Assembly: GCF_042100115.1 (NCBI RefSeq)
Contig: NC_091277.1
Location: 558,001 to 622,000, forward strand
DNA: 64,000 nt
DNA from: Alternaria dauci
Taxonomy: Eukaryota > Ascomycota > Dothideomycetes > Pleosporales > Pleosporaceae
Direction: 5' to 3'
Part shown: in pieces, positions 21,183-32,657 of the stretch
Layout of the letters: the number at the start of each line of letters is the position of its first letter
Numbering within the stretch: the stretch's first letter is position 1
Position numbers and translations under genes: made by a program
The notes under the pieces: generated by a model
Database searches by the model: none
What the model was told of the DNA's origin: nothing
What the model saw: the letters and a program-made list of their open reading frames with translations, nothing else

Positions 21183-21563
21183 TGTGGCTTGGATCGTGTT
21201 GGTGAGTGATCATCGCAGCTGTCGTCACTCGTGGAGAGGACCAAGCGGCCGCCCCACTCCCAGCCTAGCGCATCCGCATGACGTATGGCTGCGATTGGGC
21301 CGCTCTTTCGGAGTCTTTCCAACACGAGCGGACAAGAAGAAATCTGATGCAGGGCCGCGACTGCGAACCGATGACATGTACGCGTCCACGGTACCTGCCA
21401 AGTCAGGCCTTTATGTAGTTCGCTCTCCCTCCGTCACCTGTCCACTCTTCGTATTTATCCATAGCACCTGACACTCGTCTGACCTTCAAACTACCACTGT
21501 GCAATCACTCCTACCTTTGTACACTTTCGAATTGTAAACCATTAACCACAGAATCCAAGCATC
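21183..21563. promoter_or_regulatory. Shared divergent promoter of USB1 and PAL1
   Basis: A 381-bp spacer between the two start codons. It must hold both promoters. No specific sites are assigned. Confidence 0.5.
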
Positions 21564-22931
21564 ATGGAGGCTGTAAGTTGGTCTTCTTCTTGTCCAGTTG
21601 CAATCGAGGTGTTCAGCTACGTTGCCTCGCATATGCGCCCACACTCCACCCAACAACCCGTCTGACTTCAGTTCAGCGCAGTGATTTAATCCTGGCGACA
21701 GAAGCTGACTTGACAGGCCCACCACGCATTGATCGATCCTTTGATCGAACCAGACCCAAGCGACGAGACTGGACTGAATAGCCACTTCCGTTCGACATTT
21801 GCTCCCGCAGCGCCCATCACACCACCCGGATCCGCTGGAGACTCCAAAGGCCCCCCATCCATTAGGGTTCAAAACACCGGCAGTTCTGTTGAGACCAATC
21901 CTTTCCGTCGCCGTTCCAGGGCCTCATCTGAGTCAAAGGGTGCTTCGGCATCTGTGTCGCAGGTTGGACGGACTACCCCACAGAGTAGGAGGTATGATTA
22001 CCCATCCCCTCCCAACTCTGCCAGTCCCAAACGTGCCCACTTCTCTGAGAACCACCGCGCGGAAATTTTCGGACCCATGAACGAACGCCGGCCCCGGCGA
22101 TCCAGCGACCATGCACCATCCGCCATGCACAAGAGCCTACCCACTCGCGCCCGCGCAGGCTCGTTGAAAGAGCGTTATCCTGGTGACAAGTCACACCGAC
22201 CCCTTGACCAACTGCGTCATGATGAAAAGGTTGCTCACCGTGCTCCCCATCTTAGGAAAAAGAACTTCCAAGGCGCCGACGTCATCGATCGTCTCGACAA
22301 AGCAAGCTTTGGTCAATACCACCACGAGGGCCCCTACGATGCCGCCAGTATCGCTCGCAACAGGGATACCAAGTACAGCCCTCTCGCGGCGGTTAAGGAC
22401 TCCAACGAAGAGGCACTGAAGGCTACCCCACGGGAGAATATCATCGATTCTGTACAGAGGCATCGTCCTCTGGAGGGCGTTGCTGTAATACCACCTGGCA
22501 TGACTGATCGTTTCGGAAGGGTTCTCGATTATGAAGAGGGAGCCGACCTGCAGCGAGAGCCTGGCGGTGACTACCGTCGTTGGCCTGGTGTCGTACGTAC
22601 CCTTACTGGTTTTCTTTGTCCAAGCCTTGCTAACAAAACATAGGAATACCACCCAGACGACCTCAAAGGCAAGGGCGAGCCTTCTTTCACCATTGAAAAG
22701 GCCCTAAAGGACCACAAGCGCCTTGGCGACACTGGCACTGAGATGACCTCCCGCAGCCATCGCACGCGTAGCGTAGGCCATACCGAAGCACCCGGTCTTG
22801 CCCCACCCGTCGCGACTGATCCGTCAGCATCCGGCGTCGGCCGCAGCAACACCACTGGCAGGAGTGTTGGTGGCGCAATCAGGAAGCGCATTGGCAGCAT
22901 CCGTCGTCGCAAGCAAGAGGTCGAGGTCTAG
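21564..22931 (+). CDS. PAL1: Pal1 cell morphology protein
   Basis: Three exons (21564-21572, 21717-22592, 22644-22931; introns 144 and 51 bp) encode 390 residues. The first coding exon is only nine bases (Met-Glu-Ala), and the second resumes with AHHALIDPLIEPDPSD. The Pal1 signature is clear: RYPGDKSHRPLDQLRHDEK, APHLRKKNF, GADVIDRLD and YHHEGPYDAA, followed by RPLEGVAVIPPGMTDRFGR. Flanking parts are Ser/Pro/Arg-rich and disordered, and the tail is basic (IRKRIGSIRRRKQ). In fission yeast Pal1 localises to growth sites and endocytic patches with Sla2 and keeps the cylindrical shape; yeast Pal1 is an early endocytic coat protein. A cortical role is expected here. Confidence 0.92.
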
Positions 22932-23609
22932 GGGATCCCCCTCTTTCCGCGCTCGAAGCGATTCTCCGATGTTCCACACGGACACGCAGCGGCATGATAC
23001 CCCCCGTCCGGTTTGAGTGACTTTCAAAATTGTACAACTACGCATCGCATACTGACGCGCATTGAGCGTCTCTGTTTTCTTTTGTTCCTGAATTTGGTGG
23101 TACTAGCGTACATAGACCCGCGTCAGTGGTATTTTATATTTTGCGCAGCATATGGACTCGGCCGTATGGTCGGAGTCGTGTGAGATATAAGAGTAGTAGC
23201 TAGCACGTTATGAATAATGATATGTTTCCCAGCATAACCTTGGACCAATACCGTGATATGCGTTTCTTCTGAAGTTGCTAAAATGTTTTGCATATATTGA
23301 TATTGTAATTGTTGATTATCCCACGTCTCCAGCCTCCGCAAATATTTAGCGATATCCAAATATCCAACCACATACCCAACCAAAATGCCCACGCTAAAGA
23401 CATTTCTCCCGAAACCCAGCGAACGGCACACAAACGCCATCGAAATCCAACAACGACCGAACTCCATAATGCGCGCTGGAATATGCAACAAAGCGCAATA
23501 GAAAGGTGAACGGGTAAAGCAAAGACAATGCCCAATACAACAAGGTGTACAAAACCCATACGCCACAGCATGCCCGCATCACCAATCAAGGAAACAAGCC
23601 TCTTTTGCA
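22932..23609. other. Intergenic, convergent 3' ends of PAL1 and MIL1
   Basis: A 10-bp perfect palindrome GGGGATCCCC begins right after the PAL1 stop. A minus-strand open frame of 110 codons starts at an ATG overlapping the MIL1 stop (23612 downward) and encodes a Trp/Leu-rich hydrophobic sequence. I treat it as 3' UTR. Confidence 0.45.
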
Positions 23610-26600
23610 TCACATAAAGGTCATCTGGACCTCCTTCTCCTGCCCAAAGTCATCATCAAACTCGTCCGCCCAAGCATTATGACCCAGATCTCCTGATGCA
23701 CCACCCACGTTACTCGCGTATGATTCAGTCTTCACAGAGCGCAAAGGCGGGCGGTCAGCAGGCGTAGGGTCGTCCCAAGAAGGCTGAGCATCTGGGTTCC
23801 AAGGAGCGCTAGACGACCCGTTTCTGCTAGGCGTTCCGGAGCCCCAGGGCGACGAAGTACCAGAGCGATTCGGATGAGCAGGTAGAGGCGACACGGGTAA
23901 TGGAGATTTATCATTGGGGGTCGATGCGGATGCTGGTGGATCACGGAAAGAGGTGTCGAAGGTCATTTCCATTTGGCCCGCGCCGGGATCGTCGAATTCG
24001 TCGTATTCTTCGTAACGGCCATTCGAGGAAGTGGTCTTTTTGGGATCCGTTGCTGAAGCGCCTAGACTGTCGTTGTAACTCTTGGTTTCCCTAAGCGTAG
24101 AGTATGGATTTGTCGTCTGCGATGGCGGTTGGGTTGCGATGTCGATTTTCATGGGCGGGAGGGTGCTTTTGATTTCCTTGATCTCAAACTCGGCTTCGGC
24201 GTTGTATTCTTTGCTTTCTGCAGCCAGAGTAGCTACCTCCTTTCTAATGGCATCAATGTCGAACATGACCTGGTTTTCTGCGAGTTTCGCCGGGTCCTGA
24301 TCTTGGTCTAATTTCCGATGGCCTGGTGGAACGGCATTGGAGTTTTCATCGTAGACCTCCCAGTCCTTCTTGTCCTTCTTCTTCTTGGACCACCAGCTCA
24401 GTTTACTACCCCTCTTCTCCTTCTCTTGCGCCTTCTTTTCCAGTTCTCTTCGCGCTTCTTCGATTTCGTTGATGAGTTCGCGCTGCCGCACTTCGTGGTT
24501 TTCGGGATCTGGGTCCTCAATTTCGACGAACTCATCGGATTCAACTAGCCAACCGACTTCACGGAGTAACTTGGGCATGGCGGCACGGTAGGCCATGTGA
24601 CCGGGGACCAATTCGGTAACGTTGACGTTTTCGATGGTTGGAATCTGAATGGGTGCAAGACCAGCTACGCGCATTACACCGCCACTGGTTGCGCGGAAAA
24701 GGTAACCTAATGCAGAGCGTTAGTGGTAGAATGGAGTGGAAGTGTACATGACATACCCAAAATCCAATCATTGGTAGCATACCCATTGACAAATCTTCCA
24801 GGCACGACAGATCTTGCCCTGACGTATTCATCATGCTTGGCTACAGCTGGTGTACCAAACATGTAGACATTCTGCACTATTCCGAATGCTCCTCGGTTCG
24901 CGAGTTCCTTTAGGCATGAGAAGATGACTCTCGATCCCAGTGAGAAACCAACAAGCGTGACAGGCCTTGTGCCTAGATTGCGATCGATGAGGGAGTCTGC
25001 AAGGATCAATCCAGCCATGTCTGCTCTCGCCTGCGAAACGATCCACGGATTATCAATGAGATAAGAGAGCTTGGTCAAAGCCAGGGGGAGTGTCATGGCG
25101 GCCATGAGGGCTGTGAGGATGGTACTTCCTAGCACTTGTTGGAGACCTTGTGTGAGAGCCTGGCATGGTCAATAAACACCCCCTGAATTGCATGTATAAA
25201 CTCACTTCGGTGGCAAGAATGTTGATTGTGTCACCCATACTCCTGAGCATCTCGGGTTCCCACAGCACGGAATATATGTCTCCCATGACGGGATCCACGG
25301 TACTGTACGGTAAGCGGACATCGTCCACCTTGCCGTTCATCCAGCCTGCTAGTGTAATGATAAGATGAGTCCTCTTGTTGTTGTGAAGCGGCCGATACTC
25401 GAACGTCTTGACCGCACCCGTTCGTCTGTTCATAGCGCGCACACCAACAGTACTACCTGTAACTACACCAGTCGACGTAATGATAGCGGCACCTCCGGCA
25501 CCTGCCAGGAAACTACTGGTGCCTGCTACTCCAATAGTCGTGAAACCCGCAGCGAGACCGGCACCGATGACTGGAGCCAACAGACCAGCGGATAAGCCAA
25601 TGACAAGCCCACCACCAACAGTCGCAAGACCCATGAATGCCAATCGCTTATTGCGCGCCCGCTTAGCTCGGTTGACCATGTGCTCATCTTCGTTCCAGTT
25701 CTCCTTATCTGCTTGTTCTTGCATTTCCAAAGCATCTGTGACGCGCTTCTCGAAGCGGCAGCTTTCCAGCCAGTCAACACTGAGATACTTTCCGACCTGC
25801 TCAAACAGCTCTCTTGAACGTGAGTCATAAACAGAGTCGGCGATGAGCACCAGAAACAGGTCGCACAAGACGGTCCATCGCAGATCAATGTCTAGATTTT
25901 TACTGGTCGGAAGTTGTGATGGTGATCTAACTTCTGGATAATCAAAATCGTCATCTTGGTGTTCTTGGTATGGCGGTGGGGGTGGTGACTGTAGGTCGTC
26001 TTGCGATTCTATCGCCGATGCTCTCTTCGGTTTCCGCTCCTTTACCGGTGATTCGGGGCGTGGCGATGACACAGACGGTCTGGCAGAGCCGGATTCATCT
26101 ACTGTCTCTGCATCTTCCGCTGCAGGATTCTTCACTCGAGCATTCTGCATTAGTGCTGGCGTGAGGTCTGCGGGAACGACACCATGTTCGGACAACTGCT
26201 CGATCATGATTTGCTCAGAGGCGTTGATATCCATGTGGCTGTAGATCTTGACCATGATCTTCTGCGACCACATCTTTGTTGTTCCTGACTGTAGTTCAAG
26301 CAGCTTTTTCATTTTCTTGCTGGTCGTCTGGAATTTTGAAAACTTGCGCTCCATTTCCACCATGGCCAAGCGCACCAGTCCGACGTATGCGACACGCTGT
26401 CCTTCGGTAAGGAGGTTCTTTGTCGCCTGCATTTGCGAGAGCGGATCCCGACCTTCCTCGTCCTCGTCCGCCAGTGCAGTGCTCCTCTCCTTGAACAGAT
26501 AGGCGGTGTTGTCGTCCATGCTCGTTTGCGAGTCGGCATCGTCATCCATGATTACTCTGGTGTATCCTTTTGCAGCACCTCCGACGTTGCCGTAACCGTG

Positions 26601-27284
26601 CATGTCTTCCAGTTCTTCCGCGTTCTCCTTCGCAATGAGCCTGTTGTCGTCGTCGTACATGTCATATCGCGCGTATGCCGGCATCGTCTGCCATTCGCCG
26701 TCGTCCTCTTCTTCCTTGTCCTCCTTGGCCTCCCTCTGCGATTGTATGACCGCATGCTGGTGTGAATACTCGGATACTGTCGGGACGCTCGTGACGCTCT
26801 TTTGGGGGCGGTGTGAAGGTGCCGTATTCGTGCTTGTGGATGTTTCGGTGGTCTCGGAAGGCTTTGCAACCTCTGGTTTATCTTCCTTCGTCTCTACTGG
26901 CTTGTCCTCGGGTGCCTTTGGGTCGGCTTTCTCCACAGGCTCCTTTACCTGTCCGTTGACATGTGGCGGCGCATCGCCCTCCTTTTCAGCACTCTCAGGG
27001 ACAGTCTCCGGAAGCTTTGTTTGCGCATTGTCTGCCTTGACTTGTTCCTTCTCCTGCCCTGGAACCGCGACCTCGTGCGGGCTCGTGGCCGTGGAAGCTA
27101 CGGCATCCTCAAACTTCTCCCCCTCCGAGTCGGAACTGTCGTTGACGGGCGTACGCGGCCTCCGCTTCCTGATGGGCAGGCCAAAATCATCGTATTCAAT
27201 CGCTTCATTGTGCTCCTTCTTCACCTCCGCGGTCTCGGCATTATTTCCCTCATTCTTGGGGGCCTCGGCGGGGTTCTCGCTCAT
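23610..27284 (-). CDS. MIL1: DUF726 alpha/beta-hydrolase-like membrane protein (MIL1/TMCO4 family)
   Basis: Three exons (27284-25206, 25159-24757, 24706-23610; introns 46 and 50 bp) encode 1192 residues. The first ATG is at 27284 although the frame is open upstream. The N-terminal 250 residues are acidic and disordered. A helical region (YVGLVRLAMVEMERKFSKF) and a Gly/Ala-rich hydrophobic stretch (LATVGGGLVIGLSAGLLAPVIG) lead into a hydrolase-like core: THLIITLAGW, then LVGFSLGSRV with the GxSxG serine, then MFGTPAVAKHDEYV. The C-terminal 350 residues are charged and disordered, ending EVQMTFM. The family includes yeast Mil1 (YFL034W), which binds the AP-1 variant adaptor Mil2/Apm2, and vertebrate TMCO4. 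A lipase activity is possible but not shown. It is divergent from UTP23. Confidence 0.88.
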
Positions 27285-27587
27285 ACTGGTGGGGACTACC
27301 GTGAGAAACGCATGGAGAGATGAGTTCGCAGTCGTGTCAAAAAAGGGAAACGCGCAGGGAGCCGCCGCAGCAAAGAATCCAACTATGTGTCCGAGTATGT
27401 ACAAGCAGGCGGCGTGCAATGCCCAGAGGCGGATTTACTAAAGCGGAGAGCAACGGGGGTGAGCAGCCGCAGACGTCGGATACCAAGTTAGCGTGGCACG
27501 CTAGATTCCGCCGTTTGGCTCGATCTTTTGGCCGCATCCAACTTTTTTCCCCACGAGCAATCGACTGCCCCAACACACAGAGTCGCA
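27285..27587. promoter_or_regulatory. Shared divergent promoter of MIL1 and UTP23
   Basis: A 303-bp spacer between the two start codons, holding both promoters. No specific site is assigned. Confidence 0.5.
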
Positions 27588-28533
27588 ATGAAGTTAAAGC
27601 GCGCAAAGGTAATAATCACATGTCTATCACAGCCATCTGGACAATTTGCTCACCCAAGGACAGGCCTACAAGAAGCAGCTCCATCAGTACGAACTCAACT
27701 TCGGCTTCCGCGAACCCTATCAAGTCCTGCTTGATTCTCAGATCCTCCAAGATGCCTACTCGTGCAAGATCGACCTCCTCGCGCGATTGCAAAAACTGCT
27801 TGGCGCGCAGGTAAAGCCCATGATCACGACTTGCGACATGCGACACCTCTACAATGCGAAACCGAAGAACGAGACCCTCATATTACAAGCCAAGGAGTAC
27901 GAGCGCCGGCGCTGCAACCATCAAGACTTGGAAGAGCCGCTGAGCACACTGGAATGCCTGAGCTCTGTAGTGGACCCCAAGGACAATGCGACCAACAAGC
28001 ATCGATATGTGGTTGCGACCAACGACCCGGACACACGCGCAAAGATGCGACAAATCGCCGGCGTGCCAATCATATACCTGTCCAAGTCCATAGTGCTTAT
28101 GGAGTCCATGGCTGAGGTGACGGAGCAGCACCGCGAGCGAGAGGAAAAATCAAAGTTCAAGTTGGGGCTCAAAGGCCAGCGGAAGCCAGACGAGGCGCTC
28201 AAGAGGAAGAGAGAAGACGAGGGACAAGCTGGACAAGGCGATCAATCTATTGACGGTCAGGCTACGGGAGATGCGAGGCCCAAGGCAAAAAAGCGCAAGG
28301 GACCCAAGGGACCTAATCCGCTGAGTGTCAAGAAGCCAAAGAAGGAAAAGACGGCCCAGCCTAGCGCTACCAAGAAGGCGCGACCATCCACATCAGAGAC
28401 CGACGGTGACAAGAAGAGAGGCGAACGCGAAGAGTCTGCGCCTCGTAAGAGGAGAAGAAAGCACAAGTCCAAGGCTGACGGAGGCGGCGATGCGCCGGAT
28501 GCAGGAGAGCCTTCAGAGCCAGCTTCGCCATGA
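27588..28533 (+). CDS. UTP23: rRNA-processing protein Utp23
   Basis: Two exons, 27588-27608 (seven codons, MKLKRAK) and 27664-28533, with a 55-bp intron, encode 296 residues. After splicing the N-terminus reads MKLKRAKAYKKQLHQYELNF, the expected Utp23 start. A degenerate PIN domain follows (FREPYQVLLD, then DPDTRAKMRQIAGVPIIYLSKS). Cysteine and histidine residues in ITTCDMRHLY and RRCNHQDLEEPLSTLEC form the CCHC zinc site. The C-terminal 120 residues are Lys/Arg-rich (KKRKGPKGPNPLSVKKPKKEK), as is usual for nucleolar factors. Utp23 works in the small-subunit processome and is needed for snR30 release and early 18S rRNA cleavages. Its 3' end is convergent with PPE1, 155 bp away. Confidence 0.93.
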
Positions 28534-28688
28534 TAGCTGGCAGGAGATCTATGCGATACGCGAAATACTGGACACCGTCAGGTCGGAGAAGAAAAGTTGA
28601 CAGGGCACAACCTACCCCGGTTGTATGCCATCTATACTACAAGATAATTAGGGTGCGAGCGACGAGGAAGAATATGCGCCCGGCGAGT

Positions 28689-29870
28689 CTATACCCTCTT
28701 GCCCTGTGCAAGGAGATCAGAGACTTTGGGCGGAAGAATAAGCGCACTTCGGTCATTGCGCTTCACAAACTCGACCACAACTTCAGCCGTCTTCTCAGGG
28801 AGGTCTTCGTGGAGGAAATGCCCAGCGGCAGGGAAGACCTGGAGTTGGAACTTGCCTGTATTATGTTAGATACCTCACACAAAAGCGACAAATCCATTGA
28901 ACATACCCTGCATCTGCCCAATCATCAGTTCCTTATCCAGCCTGTCGGTTCCAGCGAGCAGCAATAGTTTGGCACCCTTTCCGCTAAGGAACTTGCTGCT
29001 CATACCAGTGAACCAATTCTCCCAGTATGGTTCCGTGCTCGCGAGCTCTGTCCGCCAGGCCCAGCGTCCGTCTGAGGTTTGTAGCAGCAGGCTTGGTACG
29101 CTTGCTCTCGCCGACTGTGGGTTGCGTATCGTCCGTGATCGTATATGCCACTCGATAGCAGCAGGAAGCGAAGGAAACGACTTGGGCCTGCTCGCAAGGT
29201 ATGTGTGCATGTGTCCCAGCGTTTCCATGGCTGAGCCTTCGACGACGTCAAGCACCCCAAAGCCTAATAATTTACTTCCCAACAAGCCCTTGTTCGCAGC
29301 ATCAGTAACAACTGCACCACCCAGACTGTGCCCTATCAGGACAACCTGGGGGAGTTCTTTCCAGCTCATCTTGCTCTGGGTGAGCGATAGCATGTCCACT
29401 AGGTCCTGACTGAGCTGCCCAATGCTCAGATCATTATCGACCTCCCCACTGGCGTTCCAAACTACACTCCCGTGGTCGCGTGCTTCGACAGCCAGTATCC
29501 CAATCTCCGGCATGGCCCTGCGAATCTCCTTGGCTGCCAGCGCAAAAGTCATTGCCGAGCTTCCTGCGCCATGATGGAGTACGACCAAGGGTGCTTTGGC
29601 TGTCGCTGGCGGTGTGAGGTAGACATGAAACTTGGCATGTCCGGACCCATCCCTGTCCTGTTCAAGATAGAACTCTTGGGCATAGTAGTCGGACCAATGT
29701 ATTGCGGGGGCGGGCCTTAGTGTATTTGAAGGTCTGACAGTACCGGTGCTAGACATTGACGACGCCGAGGACGAGTCATCTTCGTACTCGGGAGGCTCCT
29801 CTTGCAAGGGCTCTGGCGGTGGCAGGGAAGAAAGTTTGGTCTTTGCAAACTCTCTAGCCAAGCTGGACAT
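28689..29870 (-). CDS. PPE1: Protein phosphatase methylesterase 1
   Basis: Two exons (29870-28907 and 28855-28689; 51-bp intron) encode 376 residues. After a Ser/Pro-rich N-terminus there is an alpha/beta hydrolase: PLVVLHHGAGSSAMTFA (oxyanion loop), EARDHG, the nucleophile elbow LIGHSLGG with catalytic Ser, and GHFLHED in exon 2 with the catalytic His. DLSIGQLSQDLVDML and the C-terminal LILPPKV are typical of PME-1. The enzyme removes the methyl ester from the C-terminal Leu of the PP2A catalytic subunit and so controls holoenzyme assembly. The last exon is essential, as without it the His would be missing. Confidence 0.95.
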
Positions 29871-30484
29871 GGCGTGTGGCTTGCACGAGGCTGCTTGTGC
29901 TGGAAATCAGGGTTTGGTGAAGCGTGGAGATCCGCACCGCAGTGATTGGACAGCTAGCGTGTTTTCAGCTTTCAACAATATGTCGTGGCCTGGAGTCGTG
30001 AGGGGACTTGACGCGGGAGGGGTTCTGTCTGGTAGACGACAGGGATCAGCGCTGATTTCTTAACGCGCAGCCGTTCGAAGGAACAATGGATGCATCGCGG
30101 AACCCGTTTCGCAATCCAATGACGCAGCGGCGTCTCGATGACAGTGAGATGCGGCGCGAGGCTGGGGCGTACCGTCGAGCTGGTTGGCGAAGTCCCGGAT
30201 CGCTTGGAGGTTTCCGCGGGACGATCTAGGCGTATGATGTGCCGCTAGTCGCATACCTGGATGGATGTGATGATGACGTCGGTCGATCTCAGTCTTAGCG
30301 TCCCAGCCGCGACTAAAACCTCCACGCCCCCAGTCGCATTCTGAACAATTTACGAGCTTCCAAGAGCTCTCGTCTTCTCACAATTCCTCAGACTTCTCTG
30401 CAGAGTCTTTTGCCCCACTGACAACTGGTATTGTCCGCTTCAAGTGCTATATCGCAAGTGTTTGTAGCTGAACGGTAGCCTGGA
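29871..30484. promoter_or_regulatory. Divergent promoter region of PPE1 and the DUF2417 gene
   Basis: A 614-bp spacer. The last 150 bp before 30485 are pyrimidine-rich. No gene is supported. Confidence 0.5.
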
Positions 30485-32208
30485 ATGCCCGGCATGTGGA
30501 GCGGCAAGGACAATGGAGACCAGGACGGTCTGAGGGCTGAAGAACCACATCCAATTCCCAACAACGATGGAGCGTCGAGGTCATCGAGGAGAAGCTATCA
30601 GCCATCGAGGAGAAGTGATGAGCCAACTGAGAGGACCCGGCTTCTCGACCGTCCTAGGCCACCACCCAACTCAGATGGCTACCTTGACCCAGATGATCCA
30701 GCAGTACGTTTTCCAATATTTATGCAAAACAATTCATCTGACCGTGCCAGGTATCACCATATAACCTCTGGACGGTTCGCGCTATGCGCTACCTGACCAT
30801 CCTCTTCCTCGTCATCACCTTCTTGTGGTGGGTACTCTTGCTGGTATCCATCTTCGTCTCCCCTCCTGGCTTACACACTCGCGGATCCGGCTTCTTCGAC
30901 TTTGCCTACACATGTCTCACTCTCGGCAATCTCCTCGTCGCAACCATCTTCTTCGTCACTCCTGCCAGAGGTCTGCGCATCACCACAGCAATCATCGCCG
31001 GACTTTTGGCCATCGACATGATCCTCATCTTGGCAGTGCCACGCATCAGGCTTGAGGAAGGTTGGGTCGGCATTGCCAGTGTCGTCTGGGCTTTCATCAT
31101 GGCTGTCTGGTGCATTCTGACCGACCGTGTCGTCGCATACGGCAAGCACGAAGAAGAGGAACGTCTCACCGGCCGTGCTGAGACACGCCGCACACTGAAG
31201 GAGTGGCTCGCTGTTACCGTCGCCACAATTCTCACAGTTGTCTTCATCATCATTGTCATCCTGATGACCGCAACTCTCGGCATGCGTGCCCGTGACGCAA
31301 CGCTAAAGATGTATGGCGACCGAATTCTCGTAGACGGTGACAAGTACGCCGTGCATCTCGCCTGTGTCGGAAACGTGTCTGAAACCAGCGGATCCAAGGA
31401 CCCTACTATTCTCCTCGAGGCTGGCGAAGAGCCATTGGAGTATGACTTTGAGCACTGGGCTTACGCAGCTTACAAGAACGGCACCATCTCCCGCTACTGC
31501 TACTGGGATCGTCCCGGCTACGCATTTTCCGACAACGCACCCTCCCCACACTCAGCCGGCATGTCCGCAGATGCTTTCTCTGAAGCTCTCGCCAAGTCTG
31601 GTGAAGAGGGACCTTGGATTCTCGTTTCCGCTGGTACTGGCAGCATCGTTTCCCGCATCTTCAGCTCGCGCCACATAAAGCAGGTTGTTGGCATCATGAT
31701 GGTCGACCCCCTGCACGAAGACCTTCTTCACCGTTATGGCGGCGCAGGACGTGGCTTCATTCTTTGGGCCTGGGGTATCATCTCGCCTCTTGGCACTGTC
31801 CGTCTTGCAGGCGCACTCTTCAAGGGTCGCACGCGTGAAGACCGTGTCTACGGCCGCAACGCATACCAGTCCGGCAAATACATCAAGGCGCAGCTCCAAG
31901 AGAACCTCGTTGCCGACAGCCTCACCAAGAACGAGGTCTCGTCTGCTAGGAACATCCAGAGCGCCAACACCCCGCTTGTCGTCGTGTCCAGTGGCATCGA
32001 AGTCAGGAAGGACAGCGAGTGGGAGCGAAAGCAAAAGGACCTGACTACTCTGACAGACAACCTCGTCAGCTGGGATGTTGTCAACAAGGCACCTCACCAG
32101 GTTTGGAGCACGCTCGACGGACGCACCGTCATGGAGAAGCGTCTCAAGCAGCTCGTCAAGGCTGCGGCCAAGGTCAAGAGCGAGACCGAAACCGAGAAGG
32201 AGCAGTAG
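30485..32208 (+). CDS. DUF2417 multi-pass membrane protein with degenerate alpha/beta-hydrolase domain
   Basis: Two exons (30485-30703 and 30751-32208; 47-bp intron) encode 558 residues. The N-terminal 80 residues are Arg/Ser/Pro-rich with the RTRLLDRP-type motif often seen in vacuolar or endomembrane proteins. After splicing, SPYNLWTVRAMRYLTIL leads into TM1. Five membrane segments are seen at about 86-109, 122-143, 150-170, 178-198 and 225-247. The C-terminal half resembles an alpha/beta hydrolase: WDRPGYAFSDN, then WILVSAGTGSIVSRIFSS at the nucleophile elbow position, then VGIMMVDPLHED. The elbow reads SAGTGS instead of GxSxG, so hydrolase activity is doubtful. The family (PF10329-type) is fungal, sometimes annotated as mitochondrial membrane protein; its role is unknown. 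Confidence 0.85.
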
Positions 32209-32657
32209 GAGTGTCCACCTACAACGGAGATTATGCTTCACAATACAGTGGATGGACTGCTGTGTCATTGAGGGGTAATTTAGGAAAACGTTTCTTTTTC
32301 CAAAGTTGATCTTTGTTTCTTGTCATCAGGTTTTCCTACGCATACCCTCAGGCGTTGCATATTCAGTTCGTGTGTTTTCTTTCATGTAGCATGAGCACAT
32401 AGCAGATACTAGTCTAATGTTTAAGACCATGTTCGATGACCTTATGTTATACAAAATTCCACTGATACTGTGTAAAGTGTAGTAATAATTGTTAGGCCTG
32501 TGTACTAGGCCTCCTATGTGACCTCTCATCAATCTTGAAGGCGCACCCGCTTCACTTTCCTAATCTCTCCGAGAGTGAGAATTTTCTTGAAGGCCAATGG
32601 GCTTCATCGGAACTTTTTGAGGCTGTCTACATGAACTGTACAGGCGATTGATCCCGT
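32209..32657. other. Intergenic, convergent 3' ends
   Basis: AT-rich 449-bp spacer between the DUF2417 gene and PRP16; probably both 3' UTRs. Nothing else is seen. Confidence 0.5.

Noticed and set aside
22926..22945. GGGGATCCCC palindrome after the PAL1 stop, similar to the MITE-like end
   Set aside because: Only the ATCCCCC core is shared; no TA border or second inverted end is near.
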